Shown: positions 24,530 to 32,107, numbered from the stretch's first letter. The stretch: DNA of 32,437 nucleotides from Methanobacteriota archaeon (GCA_002722695.1 PBMS01000003.1:7148-39584); one strand, 5' to 3'. Numbers and translations are program-made. The notes: generated by a model not told the origin, from the letters alone.

Positions 24530-25062
24530 TCAAACCGCTCCAAGCCCAACTGCAGCATCCGGGTACGGGGGAGTCCGATTTCCGGTAGTCCTGCGGCGGG
24601 GGCGTGGAGTTTGAGGCCTTCGATTCGATTGACGTACAACCCGTAACTTGCGATGTCGTCCGGTTTGTACGGTGTGTCAAGGCCCATTTTCTGGAGCGTC
24701 ATGCACGCTTTTTCGGAGTAGATTGGGAACAGGTTGGTCGAGAAGTGCATCCATTCGGAAATGCGCTGAGCGTCCACTCCGTCAAGAGTCATCAGGTGCT
24801 CGAGCAAGGAGACATCGGGATAGGTTGTGGTTCGAAGAACCATTTCCACTTCGTTGACGATGTCTTCTGGCCATGCAAAGGGGGTCCGTTTCGACCACCT
24901 GTCAGCGATGCTGATGTGCTTGATGGGTTGCTCCGCTTGCACGGTGTAGAGGGATTCGATGTAGGACCGGTCCTCGTAGGCATCGGTGACCAGATCGGGC
25001 AACGCTTCAAAGAAGCGTTCGCACATCACGGCGTTAACACCGTAGAGAGCGACGGGGATCAA
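24526..25062 (-). CDS. Conserved-looking protein of unknown function in oxygenase operon
   Basis: A soluble protein of 178 residues from TTG 25062, or 180 from TTG 25068. GAGGTGA on the minus strand sits directly before the 25068 codon and six bases before 25062, so the latter is preferred. ATG 25026 is another option. I recognise no domain. The protein is acidic to neutral and helix-rich, with ERFFEALPDLVTDAYEDRSY near the start and two cysteines. It lies between the BoxB/PaaA-like gene (12 bases upstream in frame order) and the transporter gene (ATGA overlap), so translation is probably coupled. A small accessory subunit or chaperone of the oxygenase is a reasonable guess, no more. Confidence 0.75.
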   Translation of the reverse strand: MIPVALYGVNAVMCERFFEALPDLVTDAYEDRSYIESLYTVQAEQPIKHISIADRWSKRTPFAWPEDIVNEVEMVLRTTTYPDVSLLEHLMTLDGVDAQRISEWMHFSTNLFPIYSEKACMTLQKMGLDTPYKPDDIASYGLYVNRIEGLKLHAPAAGLPEIGLPRTRMLQLGLERFE

Positions 25063-25079
25063 GAACAATCACCTCAACA

Positions 25080-26240
25080 TCAGGCCTGGGCGCCGATGCC
25101 GGAAGCGATTTGACGGGCCGTCATTCGCTTCTCTGCCACCCACTGTTCCTTGAAGAGCTCCTTCAGGTCCTCTTCGTCTTGCGCAGTGGGAAGGTGGTTG
25201 TTGATGTAGGCGGTCCATTCGTCGTCCGATCCTTCGAAAAGTGTGCCTTCAACGGTGTATCGTTGACGTCGGAAGGTACCGATTTCTCGGTTGAAGTTCT
25301 CGTGGGGTACGTAGAGCTTTGCTGCGCCTTCTGGAAGGTAGCCGCACAACTTCCTCACTTCACCGACGATTTCGTCGTGGTAGTGTTGTCGAGCTTCTTC
25401 GTTCAGGGTCTCTTTGGAGACTTCGAGGTTGGCCTCGAGTTTCTTGCGCTCGTCCCAGCGTCCTTTGATGCCCCACACGTAGGCCCAGTGAGCCGATGAG
25501 GATTCATCAACGCCGAACAGGTCGTGCGCAGTGGAGACCCACTTGTTGATGTAGCGCTGAAGCATGTCAAGTGGAATAACGCCGGCCTTGATGATGCGGC
25601 GCAATCCGTTGGAACCGGTTCCCAAGTGGAAGGACTCCTCTTTGAGCATGGGCCCCATGCTGGCGGCCAAGGGTTTGAACGCCGACGTGGAGAGCATGCC
25701 GAGTTGGAATTTACCGTCTCGGTCGACAAACATCGTGTAGCAGAAGAAATCAAGCCAGTGGGGCATGGGTCGGTTGAACGCACCGAGCAGTCGGTCGCCG
25801 TCCTGGGCGTTGCGCTCGAGGAGCTTTTGTGCCTCACGTCGTCCTTGCTGGCCGAAGTAGGTCATCAAGAGGTAGGCCATCTGCCATCCGTGGCGCTGTT
25901 CCTCGGCCATGATTCGAGCAGCAGCGTAGCGGTCGTAGTCGGTTGGTGCGGTGGCGAGGAGGTGGCGTTGTTGTTCAACGGACGCAAATTCGGTGTCGCC
26001 TTGAACGGTGATCATGCTGACCAGAGCGTCTCGCATGCTTTGGTGGGGGACCTGCAGCGAGCGCTCCCATTTGCGGCGGCCTTCGTAGTCTCCGAATTCA
26101 ATCGTGTCGCCTGCTCGCTCCCAATCGAATTGAATCGAGAGGTCAAAATCGCCCATCCATTCTCGTTCGTAGCCAACAGTGTCCTGCCATGCTTTGAAAT
26201 TCTCAATCCAGTCGTCCCAGGTCTTCGGTAGGTTGTCCAT
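25080..26240 (-). CDS. BoxB/PaaA-like diiron oxygenase component
   Basis: A 386-residue ferritin-like protein. Helical iron ligands are visible as AEEQRHGW (E113/E114, H117) and KEESFHLG (E201/E202, H205), the two ExxH half-sites of a carboxylate-bridged diiron centre. The stretch GRREAQKLLERNAQDGDRLL, then DFFCYTMFVDRDGKFQL, recalls BoxB of benzoyl-CoA 2,3-epoxidase. The KEESFH motif and the downstream FGVDES and GIK segments also recall PaaA of phenylacetyl-CoA epoxidase. It probably epoxidises an aromatic CoA ester with electrons from a reductase not encoded here. It has its own promoter with a palindromic operator, and ATG 26240 appears leaderless. The exact substrate is unknown. Confidence 0.85.
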   Translation of the reverse strand: MDNLPKTWDDWIENFKAWQDTVGYEREWMGDFDLSIQFDWERAGDTIEFGDYEGRRKWERSLQVPHQSMRDALVSMITVQGDTEFASVEQQRHLLATAPTDYDRYAAARIMAEEQRHGWQMAYLLMTYFGQQGRREAQKLLERNAQDGDRLLGAFNRPMPHWLDFFCYTMFVDRDGKFQLGMLSTSAFKPLAASMGPMLKEESFHLGTGSNGLRRIIKAGVIPLDMLQRYINKWVSTAHDLFGVDESSSAHWAYVWGIKGRWDERKKLEANLEVSKETLNEEARQHYHDEIVGEVRKLCGYLPEGAAKLYVPHENFNREIGTFRRQRYTVEGTLFEGSDDEWTAYINNHLPTAQDEEDLKELFKEQWVAEKRMTARQIASGIGAQA

Positions 26241-26262
26241 GGTGTGGGCTAAACCCCGACCT

Positions 26263-26269
26263 CCTTATA
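26263..26269 (-). promoter_or_regulatory. TATA box of the oxygenase operon
   Basis: On the minus strand TATAAGG, preceded by a purine-rich AAAGGG that could serve as BRE, lies 23-29 bases before ATG 26240. Transcription would start at or within a couple of bases of the ATG, so the message is probably leaderless. The GGAGGT just downstream of the box would then not be transcribed and is unlikely to be a functional Shine-Dalgarno sequence. Confidence 0.65.
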
Positions 26270-26275
26270 CCCTTT

Positions 26276-26299
26276 ACGAACATGTTCGTACGAACATGT
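26276..26299. promoter_or_regulatory. Double palindromic operator upstream of the oxygenase TATA box
   Basis: Two perfect palindromes overlap here: ACGAACATGTTCGT (26276-26289) and ACATGTTCGTACGAACATGT (26280-26299). The half-site ACGAACATGT occurs twice in direct orientation, 14 bases apart, with its complement between. The element ends six bases before the TATA box of the oxygenase operon, on the upstream side, where archaeal activators of the Bat type bind. It touches the stop codon of the regulator gene. Binding by that regulator is inferred from proximity. Confidence 0.75.
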
Positions 26300-26922
26300 C
26301 AGCCACTGCGACGACGAATCTCCTCCGTAAACGCATGAAAGACGGCCGATTCAATGCGCTGAAGTTGACTGGATAGCGTCGACTTGGCCACATCGAGCAG
26401 ACCTGCGAGCTCGGTCAGGTTGATGCGTCGTGGCACGTCCCAGTAGCCCTCCCTCGATGCCACTTCGAACACCTGTCGCTGACGCGGTGTAAGCAGGCGG
26501 GCTCCCGTGCTGCGTGTAGAGAGAAGGCGGTGTGGGATTTCGTCGCCTCGGAATCGATTCACCAGCGCTCGCATGGTGTCTCGGCTTCCCTCAACGGTCC
26601 ACTCCACCCAACCGTCTCGAACTTCAAACGGCGTTCGGGGGACCACGCCGAGGTCGACCAGTGGACGAAGAAACCCTCCCCCGCCCGCTGAAATATTGAC
26701 CGAAAAGCGTCCGTCCTCTGGGTCGGTGCACTGATCGATGCCGTCGTGATTTCGAACGGTTGCGTGCAGGTCTTCATTGCTCCAACACCGAGCTGTCCCT
26801 CGACCTCTGCTGAGCGGCATGTGCTGTTCGATTCGAAGCGTCGCAGACGGGTGTTCTCTCGTGACGTCGCCCGCCCAATGTCCGTAAGGCAGGCGCACAT
26901 CGATGCGGAGTTGCTGTGACAT
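26299..26922 (-). CDS. HTH_10 (bacterio-opsin activator-like) transcriptional regulator
   Basis: A 207-residue regulator. Residues 143-197 form the HTH_10 domain of Bat-type archaeal activators: LTPRQRQVFEVASREGYWDVPRRINLTELAG followed by DVAKSTLSSQLQRIE. The N-terminal 135 residues are a beta-rich region, probably the sensor domain typical of small members of this family, which would bind a ligand or a partner. ATG 26922 has GAGGAG six bases upstream, overlapping the stop of the fructose bisphosphatase gene. It is therefore the last gene of the moaE-moaC-glpX run. The palindrome immediately beyond its stop codon makes the oxygenase operon its likely target. Confidence 0.88.
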   Translation of the reverse strand: MSQQLRIDVRLPYGHWAGDVTREHPSATLRIEQHMPLSRGRGTARCWSNEDLHATVRNHDGIDQCTDPEDGRFSVNISAGGGGFLRPLVDLGVVPRTPFEVRDGWVEWTVEGSRDTMRALVNRFRGDEIPHRLLSTRSTGARLLTPRQRQVFEVASREGYWDVPRRINLTELAGLLDVAKSTLSSQLQRIESAVFHAFTEEIRRRSG

Positions 26923-26931
26923 GGTTTCTCC

Positions 26932-27918
26932 TCAGAGGTTCACGGGGCGCTGTCGTTCGGTTCGGACAACGGTTTTTTTGGAGACATCGATGAGCTCACT
27001 GAACGTCGTGGTGTGGTCTGCGCCGATTTTCACGCCGGGGAGGTAGCCGTCGCACACGCCCGAGGCTGCGAACACGGCATCCTCGCTTTGGCAGAGGTCG
27101 TGCGCCTTCCAAAGGCGCGTGAGGTCGTCGCCGACCATGGTTTCTGCACGCGCTTCCTCCTCGGGTGAGCGAAACACAAGCCGTCCCTCAAACACCCCTC
27201 CAATACCGCGGAGCGCCGTGGCCGAGATGACCCCCTCCGGTGCAGCCCCGATGCCCATGAGCATGTCGTACGGTCCGTCGTCCTTGGCCGCCCAAATGGC
27301 ACCGGCCACGTCGCCGTCCCCCAGCAGATGAAGCTGAGCTCCTGTTTCGTTGATCTCTTTGAACAGGTTTGTGTGCCGCTCACGGTCCAGTGCGACAATC
27401 CTCACCTCGTTCGCCTGACAGTCCAACACGTGCATCGCTTGTTCAATGTTGTACGCTGCGCCGCCTTCCAGTGAGATGTGATTGGCCAGCGCTGGACCGG
27501 CTGCCAGTTTGTCCATGTAGCAATCCGGGGCGTGGAGCAGCGTACCTCGCGGCGCAGCAGCCAGGACGGCGATGGAGTTGGGCAGGTCGTCAGCGCAATT
27601 GTTGGTGCACTCAAGCGGGTCAACGGCGATGTCGATTTTTGGGGCGCCGTCTGCGCCGACCATCGAACCGAGTTCCTCACCGATGTAGAGCATCGGGGCT
27701 TCGTCTCGTTCGCCCTCACCGATGGCCACCCGACCGTCAAACGGTACGTGGTCAAAGGTGCGACGCATGGCTTCGACAGCAGCATCGTCGGCGGCGTTTT
27801 TATCGCCCTTTCCGCGCCAAGCTGCACTTGCTATGGCGGCTTGGTCAACGGCCTCAACAAAGTGATGTGCCAAGTCCGTGGTGATGCCCATGACCGGTTG
27901 GAGGCGCGGGAAAGCCAT
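26932..27918 (-). CDS. glpX: Class II fructose-1,6-bisphosphatase (GlpX)
   Basis: A 328-residue enzyme that removes the 1-phosphate of fructose-1,6-bisphosphate in gluconeogenesis. Family blocks are WRGKGDKNAADDAAVEAMR, VAIGEGERDEAPMLYIGEELG, the metal motif DPLECT (D100, E103), HAPDCYMDKLAAGP, LGDGDVAGAIWA and MGIGAAPEGVISA. The metal motif normally reads DP(I/L)EGT; here the glycine is cysteine (C104), confirmed as TGC in the DNA. ATG 27918 is used; the TTG at 27921 is less likely and ATG 27891 is possible. It lies 12 bases after moaC and 9 bases before the regulator. A class I aldolase gene on the other strand near 31 kb would supply its substrate. Confidence 0.92.
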   Translation of the reverse strand: MAFPRLQPVMGITTDLAHHFVEAVDQAAIASAAWRGKGDKNAADDAAVEAMRRTFDHVPFDGRVAIGEGERDEAPMLYIGEELGSMVGADGAPKIDIAVDPLECTNNCADDLPNSIAVLAAAPRGTLLHAPDCYMDKLAAGPALANHISLEGGAAYNIEQAMHVLDCQANEVRIVALDRERHTNLFKEINETGAQLHLLGDGDVAGAIWAAKDDGPYDMLMGIGAAPEGVISATALRGIGGVFEGRLVFRSPEEEARAETMVGDDLTRLWKAHDLCQSEDAVFAASGVCDGYLPGVKIGADHTTTFSELIDVSKKTVVRTERQRPVNL

Positions 27919-27930
27919 CAATACAACGGT

Positions 27931-28434
27931 TTAGTTTCCCTTGAATTTTTTGACCACTTCAAGGTCCGAAATTCGCGCGGTTGGGTACTGCCCGTCCGCG
28001 TCTTTCTCAAGCGATTTCACCATGTCAAACGCGCACAACAAGCCCGCTGCAACACCCGTCATGGCTTCCATTTCGATGCCGGTTTTGTAGGTCGCAGAAA
28101 CCGTGACGGTGCACCAAAGGCTGGTCCCCTCCCACTCCCACTCCACATCGGTTCCTTCCAGCGGGATGGGATGACAGTGGGGGATGATCCTCGGGGTGTC
28201 CTTTACCGCCTGGAGCACCGCAACGGTGGATGCTTCGAGCACGTTGCCCTTTGCGATCGAGTTCGACTGAATGGCTTCTTTGGTGGCTGCTTGGAACACG
28301 GCTCTGCCCCGGGCCGTCGCCCGCCGTTCCACGACGGGCTTTTCTCCAATGTTGATGATGCCTTCAATGGATTTCTCGCTCAGCCCAACCCCTCCTTCCA
28401 GGTCTCTCCGTCTGAGGTGACCTCTTTCTTCCAT
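27931..28434 (-). CDS. moaC: Cyclic pyranopterin monophosphate synthase MoaC
   Basis: A 167-residue enzyme of molybdenum cofactor synthesis that converts the MoaA product to cyclic pyranopterin monophosphate. Family motifs are IINIGEKPVVERRATARG, IIPHCHPIPLEG (residues 83-94), YKTGIEMEAMTGVAA and AFDMVKSLEKDAD with the catalytic Asp/Lys pair D137 and K140. The start is uncertain. ATG 28434 overlaps moaE by 55 bases, while a strong GGAGGGG near the moaE stop is followed only by a CTG in frame. The C-terminus lacks the KTGGKSG ending usual in bacteria. It is cotranscribed with moaE. MoaA and MoaD are not in view. Confidence 0.92.
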   Translation of the reverse strand: MEERGHLRRRDLEGGVGLSEKSIEGIINIGEKPVVERRATARGRAVFQAATKEAIQSNSIAKGNVLEASTVAVLQAVKDTPRIIPHCHPIPLEGTDVEWEWEGTSLWCTVTVSATYKTGIEMEAMTGVAAGLLCAFDMVKSLEKDADGQYPTARISDLEVVKKFKGN

Positions 28435-28805
28435 ATGGGTGCTTGCCTCTTCAATTCGTCGATGAGCCATTCGCAGGCGAGGAAGGCTTCCTTTCGGTGT
28501 GGGCTGCCCACGTGGATGGCCACGATGGGTTCCTGTGGACCGACCGAACCGGTTCGATGGGCCATGGCGACCGAAGAGATGCCGAAATCTTCGATGGCTT
28601 CGTTGGCCAAACGTTCGAGGACCGGCGTAAGTTTGTTTTGCCACGCGTCGAATTCAAGCCTCAGAACAGCTGCGTCGCCTTCGTGTTCTCGGGTCAGGCC
28701 GACAAAGGACACCACGGCTCCGCAACCCTCGGTGTTCAGCTTGAGGAGAAGTTCGTCGGGCCTGAGCACCTCGGGCGCTTCCTCAACCAGCACGGAGCCC
28801 CTCAT
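28380..28805 (-). CDS. moaE: Molybdopterin synthase catalytic subunit MoaE
   Basis: A 141-residue subunit that inserts sulfur from thiocarboxylated MoaD into cyclic pyranopterin monophosphate. Diagnostic segments are GAVVSFVGLTREHE, the LEFDAWQNK block (normally LEYEAYxxM), VAMAHRTGSVGPQEP (H83, R84), SPHRKEAFLACEWLIDELK and APIWKKE. K119 and K126 match the catalytic lysines of the bacterial enzyme. ATG 28805 begins the minus-strand run moaE-moaC-glpX-regulator. The gene is divergent from the FAD reductase gene, with 52 bases between. Confidence 0.95.
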   Translation of the reverse strand: MRGSVLVEEAPEVLRPDELLLKLNTEGCGAVVSFVGLTREHEGDAAVLRLEFDAWQNKLTPVLERLANEAIEDFGISSVAMAHRTGSVGPQEPIVAIHVGSPHRKEAFLACEWLIDELKRQAPIWKKEVTSDGETWKEGLG

Positions 28806-28857
28806 GGTCCGTTGAGAGAGAGGGCATCATTCAAACCTCACGCCTCCATGGCAAGGC

Positions 28858-30135
28858 ATGGCCGATGCTTCCGACCAGTCCAAACCCATCACCGTGATGG
28901 GCGCAGGTCTCTCAGGTCTGGCCGCTGCCACCCTGCTGGCTCGAGCGGGCAAGGAGGTGCATGTCCACGACATTCGTGCTGATTCGGGTGCACGATTCGA
29001 CGGGGATTTCCAGGCGCTTGAAAATTGGAGCATGGACGACGACTTCTTCGATCAACTCGAATCGTGGGGCTTCGATTCAACCTCGTTCAAATCGACCGCC
29101 TTCTCGGTGGTTGACCTCATCCACCCCGACGATGAAATCTCTCAGGCAAAAACCGACGGAGTGGCCTACCGCATTGTGGAGCGAGGGACGTCCGACCACA
29201 CCATTGACCAGGCCTTCAAACGGATGGCCATCGAGGCGGGGGCAACGCTCCACTACAAATCACGAATCGATGAACAGGAAGCGGACATTGTGGCCTGCGG
29301 GCCCAAAGACACCTCGGCCATTGCCCTGGGTGAAATCTTTCACACCTCGTACCCCAACCACATTGCGTTTCAGCTCAACGACAAACTGGCACCTGGGGCA
29401 TACAGCTATCTTATTGTCATCGATGGAATTGGTTTGATTTGCACCTGCCTGTGGCGCAAACAAAAGAAGAGCGAACGATTTCTCAACGAAACCATCGCTT
29501 GCTACCAACGCCTCTACCCCGACATGGACATCAACCCCATCAAGCGCGTTGGTGGCAAAGGAGATTTCACTCTGAACGGCCACTACACGGCACCGGCAAC
29601 CGGTCAACACTTCGTCGGTGAATCGGGGGGCCTGCAGGATTTCATGTGGGGCTTCGGCATGCGCATGGCCGTGTGGTCAGGGGTCTTGGCGGCGCAGGAA
29701 ATGCTGGGTGGCCCTTCCTACGAAAAGGAGGTCCGTCGACACCTGCTTCCCTACGTTCGAACGAGTGTTGCAAATCGATGGCTGATGAACCGAGTTGGAG
29801 ACCGCATGTTCAAGCGCATGTGCAAGGCTTGGATGCGGGACCAATCGAAAAGCGGAGATGGGTTGCGCTGGATCGGTCGTCTGTTTCGGCCGAGCATGTT
29901 TAAGCGCCTCGTGTTCGCCGTTGCTTCACCGTTCATGCTCAAGCGAATGGAAGGCCCAACCCGACCGCTGCGTCTCCCGTTTCGAAAGGCAAAATCGCGA
30001 GATGCTTGGGAGCAGAGCGCTGACGCCTTGGAAGTGAAAGCGCGTTGGGAATTGGCTCGACGAGGTGGCGGGCAGGTCTCGTTCACAAGCACGCCCGAGG
30101 GTGAGGCGCAAGAAATCTCAGCGATTTCTTCATAA
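28858..30135 (+). CDS. FAD-dependent oxidoreductase (geranylgeranyl reductase-like)
   Basis: A 425-residue flavoprotein. The N-terminal Rossmann fold binds the ADP part of FAD through VMGAGLSGLAAATLLARAGKEVHVHD. A later segment, VGESGGLQDFMWGFGMRMAVWSG, corresponds to the GD-motif that contacts the flavin in the geranylgeranyl reductase/PHBH group, although the usual Asp is absent. The C-terminal third is basic and may lie on the membrane (LVFAVASPFMLKRMEG). In archaea such enzymes often saturate isoprenoid lipids, but another acyl or quinone substrate is possible. The stop codon overlaps the next ATG (TAATG), so it is cotranslated with the crotonase and aldolase. Confidence 0.82.
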   Translation: MADASDQSKPITVMGAGLSGLAAATLLARAGKEVHVHDIRADSGARFDGDFQALENWSMDDDFFDQLESWGFDSTSFKSTAFSVVDLIHPDDEISQAKTDGVAYRIVERGTSDHTIDQAFKRMAIEAGATLHYKSRIDEQEADIVACGPKDTSAIALGEIFHTSYPNHIAFQLNDKLAPGAYSYLIVIDGIGLICTCLWRKQKKSERFLNETIACYQRLYPDMDINPIKRVGGKGDFTLNGHYTAPATGQHFVGESGGLQDFMWGFGMRMAVWSGVLAAQEMLGGPSYEKEVRRHLLPYVRTSVANRWLMNRVGDRMFKRMCKAWMRDQSKSGDGLRWIGRLFRPSMFKRLVFAVASPFMLKRMEGPTRPLRLPFRKAKSRDAWEQSADALEVKARWELARRGGGQVSFTSTPEGEAQEISAISS

Positions 30136-31025
30136 TGCCAACCCCTGTGGCACAGGCCATGAGCGACCTCTACGGATTGAAACTTGAACCAATGCCCAAC
30201 CGACTCGTCAACTACGGCGTGACGGAGAACGGAATCGCCGTGATTGAATTGAGCTCGGACTCCGCCGGCGCACCCATCGACGGCGTCAACGACCGCTCTC
30301 CCAACACCTACACGCACGGCATGATGAGGGACATCGACGAAGCCATCGTTCGTGCTCGATTTGACGACAGCGTGACCTGCATTGTCTTGACAGGCAACGG
30401 GGCCTCGTTCTTCTCGGCGGGCGCCTCCATTCAGATGCTCAACAGCGTCAGCCCCGGCTTCAAGTACAACTTCTGCTTGCACGCTAACGAAACCCTTTCC
30501 CGTCTCGAGCAAACCGCAAAACTCGTCATCTGCGCCATCAACGGCCACGCCGTTGGTGGTGGTTTGGAAATCGCCATGGCTGCTGACATTCGCATTGCAC
30601 GAAAGAACTCGGGCAAGGTCGGTCTTCCCGAAATCAACCTCGGTGTGCTTGCAGGAACCGGTGGCACGGCTCGCCTAACCCGTCTGATCGGGAAGGCAAA
30701 GGCCCTCGAAATGATGGTCACGGGCGAACTCATGTCCTTCGAGGACGCTCACGCCTGCAACCTCATCAACCACATTTGGGAGGGCGACCCCGACGACTTC
30801 CGTCGAGACATTCTCGACTGGTGCAGCCAATTCACCCTGCCCAACAAGGCCGTCAAGGCCGTTGGCAACATCAAGCGTTCCTGCCAGACAGGTCCAGAAA
30901 TTCCCTTCGAGTACCATCTGGCCCTCGAGCGAGAACTGCAAGCCGCCTTGTTCAACAGCAACGACGCCAAAGAGGGCATCGCTGCGTACGTTGAGAAGCG
31001 CGTGGCCAATTTCACCGGTGAGTGA
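30135..31025 (+). CDS. Enoyl-CoA hydratase (crotonase family)
   Basis: A 296-residue crotonase-fold enzyme. Motifs are FFSAGASIQML for the oxyanion hole, AVGGGLEIAMAADIRIA with catalytic E145, and LPEINLGVLAGTGGTARL with catalytic E166. Both glutamates support true hydratase activity on 2-enoyl-CoA. A 30-residue N-terminal extension precedes the first strand. It shares a base with the upstream FAD reductase stop and is followed by the aldolase gene, so the three form an operon. Of the three crotonases in the window it and the 9.5 kb copy look like hydratases, and the 20.9 kb copy like an isomerase. Confidence 0.92.
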   Translation: MPTPVAQAMSDLYGLKLEPMPNRLVNYGVTENGIAVIELSSDSAGAPIDGVNDRSPNTYTHGMMRDIDEAIVRARFDDSVTCIVLTGNGASFFSAGASIQMLNSVSPGFKYNFCLHANETLSRLEQTAKLVICAINGHAVGGGLEIAMAADIRIARKNSGKVGLPEINLGVLAGTGGTARLTRLIGKAKALEMMVTGELMSFEDAHACNLINHIWEGDPDDFRRDILDWCSQFTLPNKAVKAVGNIKRSCQTGPEIPFEYHLALERELQAALFNSNDAKEGIAAYVEKRVANFTGE

Positions 31026-31042
31026 GCCTTGAGGTGGTCTCC

Positions 31043-31969
31043 GTGAGCGAAATCACCGTCCCCGCCGACGTTCCAGACGAACTCATTGAGACCTACCTTG
31101 ACAACATGCATGCGGCCACGGCCGGAACAGGCCTGATGAACCTCTTCGCCTGCGACCAAAAAATCGAACACCTGAACGACGATTTCTACGACGGCGGGCA
31201 GAGCATCCCACTCTCTTCCAACGACCCTGGACATCTGTTCGAGATCGGAGCGAAGGCTCACGCCGACGGCACCATCGGTGTCCTTGCGGGACAGTGCGGT
31301 CTTATCGCTCAATACGCCCGCGATCATCCTGATGTACCCTATCTTGTGAAACTCAATTCCAAATCCCATCTGGTCAAAACCGCTCAACGAGATCCCATCA
31401 GTCAAGCCCTTTGGGACATGGACGACGTGATGTCGCTGGTTCACAACGGCATCAACGTCGTGGGCATCGGCTACACGGTGTACATCGGAAGCGAGTACGA
31501 ACACGAAATGCTGACCGAAGCAGCCCATTTCATTCGTCAGGCCCACGAGCTCGGTATGATTTCGGTGGTGTGGATGTACCCCCGCGGTCAGGCCGTGGCC
31601 GATGAAAAAGACCCTCAACTCATCTCGGGTGCAGCGGGTGTTGCCTGCTGCATCGGTGCGGACTTTGCTAAGGTCAACTACCCTCGAGCCTTCGACGGGA
31701 TGACGCAACCGGAATCGCTCAAGGTCGCCGTCGAAGCCGCCGGTCGAACCGGCATCATCTGCTCGGGTGGTGGCACGCTTCCTCCACGTGAATTCCTTCA
31801 GCGACTCCACGATCAAATGGCGGTGTCCGGCTGCCGAGGTGCAGCAACGGGACGCAACATCCACCAGAAAACCACTGAAGAGGCCGTCCGCATGACGGCG
31901 GCTTGCCACGCCATCATTTGCGAGGCCGCCTCGGTTGACGAGGCCATGGCCATTTACGAAGGCAATTGA
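31043..31969 (+). CDS. Class I fructose-bisphosphate aldolase, archaeal FbaB/DeoC type
   Basis: A 308-residue Schiff-base aldolase. Characteristic segments are LFACDQKIEHLNDDF near the N-terminus, VPYLVKLNSKSHL, VVGIGYTVYIGSEYE, VVWMYPRG and GADFAKVNYPR, where K210 is the likely Schiff-base lysine. ICSGGGTLPPREF and GAATGRNIHQK form the phosphate site. It would join dihydroxyacetone phosphate and glyceraldehyde 3-phosphate in gluconeogenesis or act in the reverse direction. GTG 31043 is chosen because GAGGTGG lies five bases upstream; the ORF-track GTG 31022 overlaps the previous gene. It complements the class II fructose bisphosphatase at 27 kb. Confidence 0.9.
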   Translation: MSEITVPADVPDELIETYLDNMHAATAGTGLMNLFACDQKIEHLNDDFYDGGQSIPLSSNDPGHLFEIGAKAHADGTIGVLAGQCGLIAQYARDHPDVPYLVKLNSKSHLVKTAQRDPISQALWDMDDVMSLVHNGINVVGIGYTVYIGSEYEHEMLTEAAHFIRQAHELGMISVVWMYPRGQAVADEKDPQLISGAAGVACCIGADFAKVNYPRAFDGMTQPESLKVAVEAAGRTGIICSGGGTLPPREFLQRLHDQMAVSGCRGAATGRNIHQKTTEEAVRMTAACHAIICEAASVDEAMAIYEGN

Positions 31970-32035
31970 ATTCAGTCGACTCCGCGATTCAGACGAATCC
32001 AAGGGTAGCGTCCATATTGACCCGCTGGAGCCAAC

Positions 32036-32103
32036 CTATATTTGAAAACAATACAGAGGTGTGTATGATGGCTCCTTACAACGTATCCGAAACGATTTGT
32101 TGA
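32036..32103 (+). other. TATA-like box, Shine-Dalgarno and 12-codon reading frame
   Basis: CTATATTTG at 32036 is followed by GAGGTG near 32056-32061 and an ATGATG at 32065. The frame encodes only MMAPYNVSETIC before a stop at 32101-32103. The arrangement looks like the front end of a gene whose body has been lost, or a short leader peptide. The distance from the TATA box would put transcription start at the ATG, which makes the Shine-Dalgarno redundant, so the reading is uncertain. Confidence 0.25.
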
Positions 32104-32107
32104 TGCA

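Noticed and set aside
26257-26262. GGAGGT as the Shine-Dalgarno of the oxygenase gene
   Set aside because: It lies too far from the ATG and, given the TATA box position, upstream of the probable transcription start.
27478-28815. 445-aa plus-strand ORF antisense to glpX, moaC and moaE
   Set aside because: It mirrors three well-recognised genes on the other strand and its translation has no family features. Long antisense frames are common at this GC content.
30749-32002. 417-aa minus-strand ORF opposite the crotonase and aldolase
   Set aside because: It is a shadow of two genes with clear catalytic motifs. Its own translation is low-complexity His/Val/Asp-rich and not protein-like.
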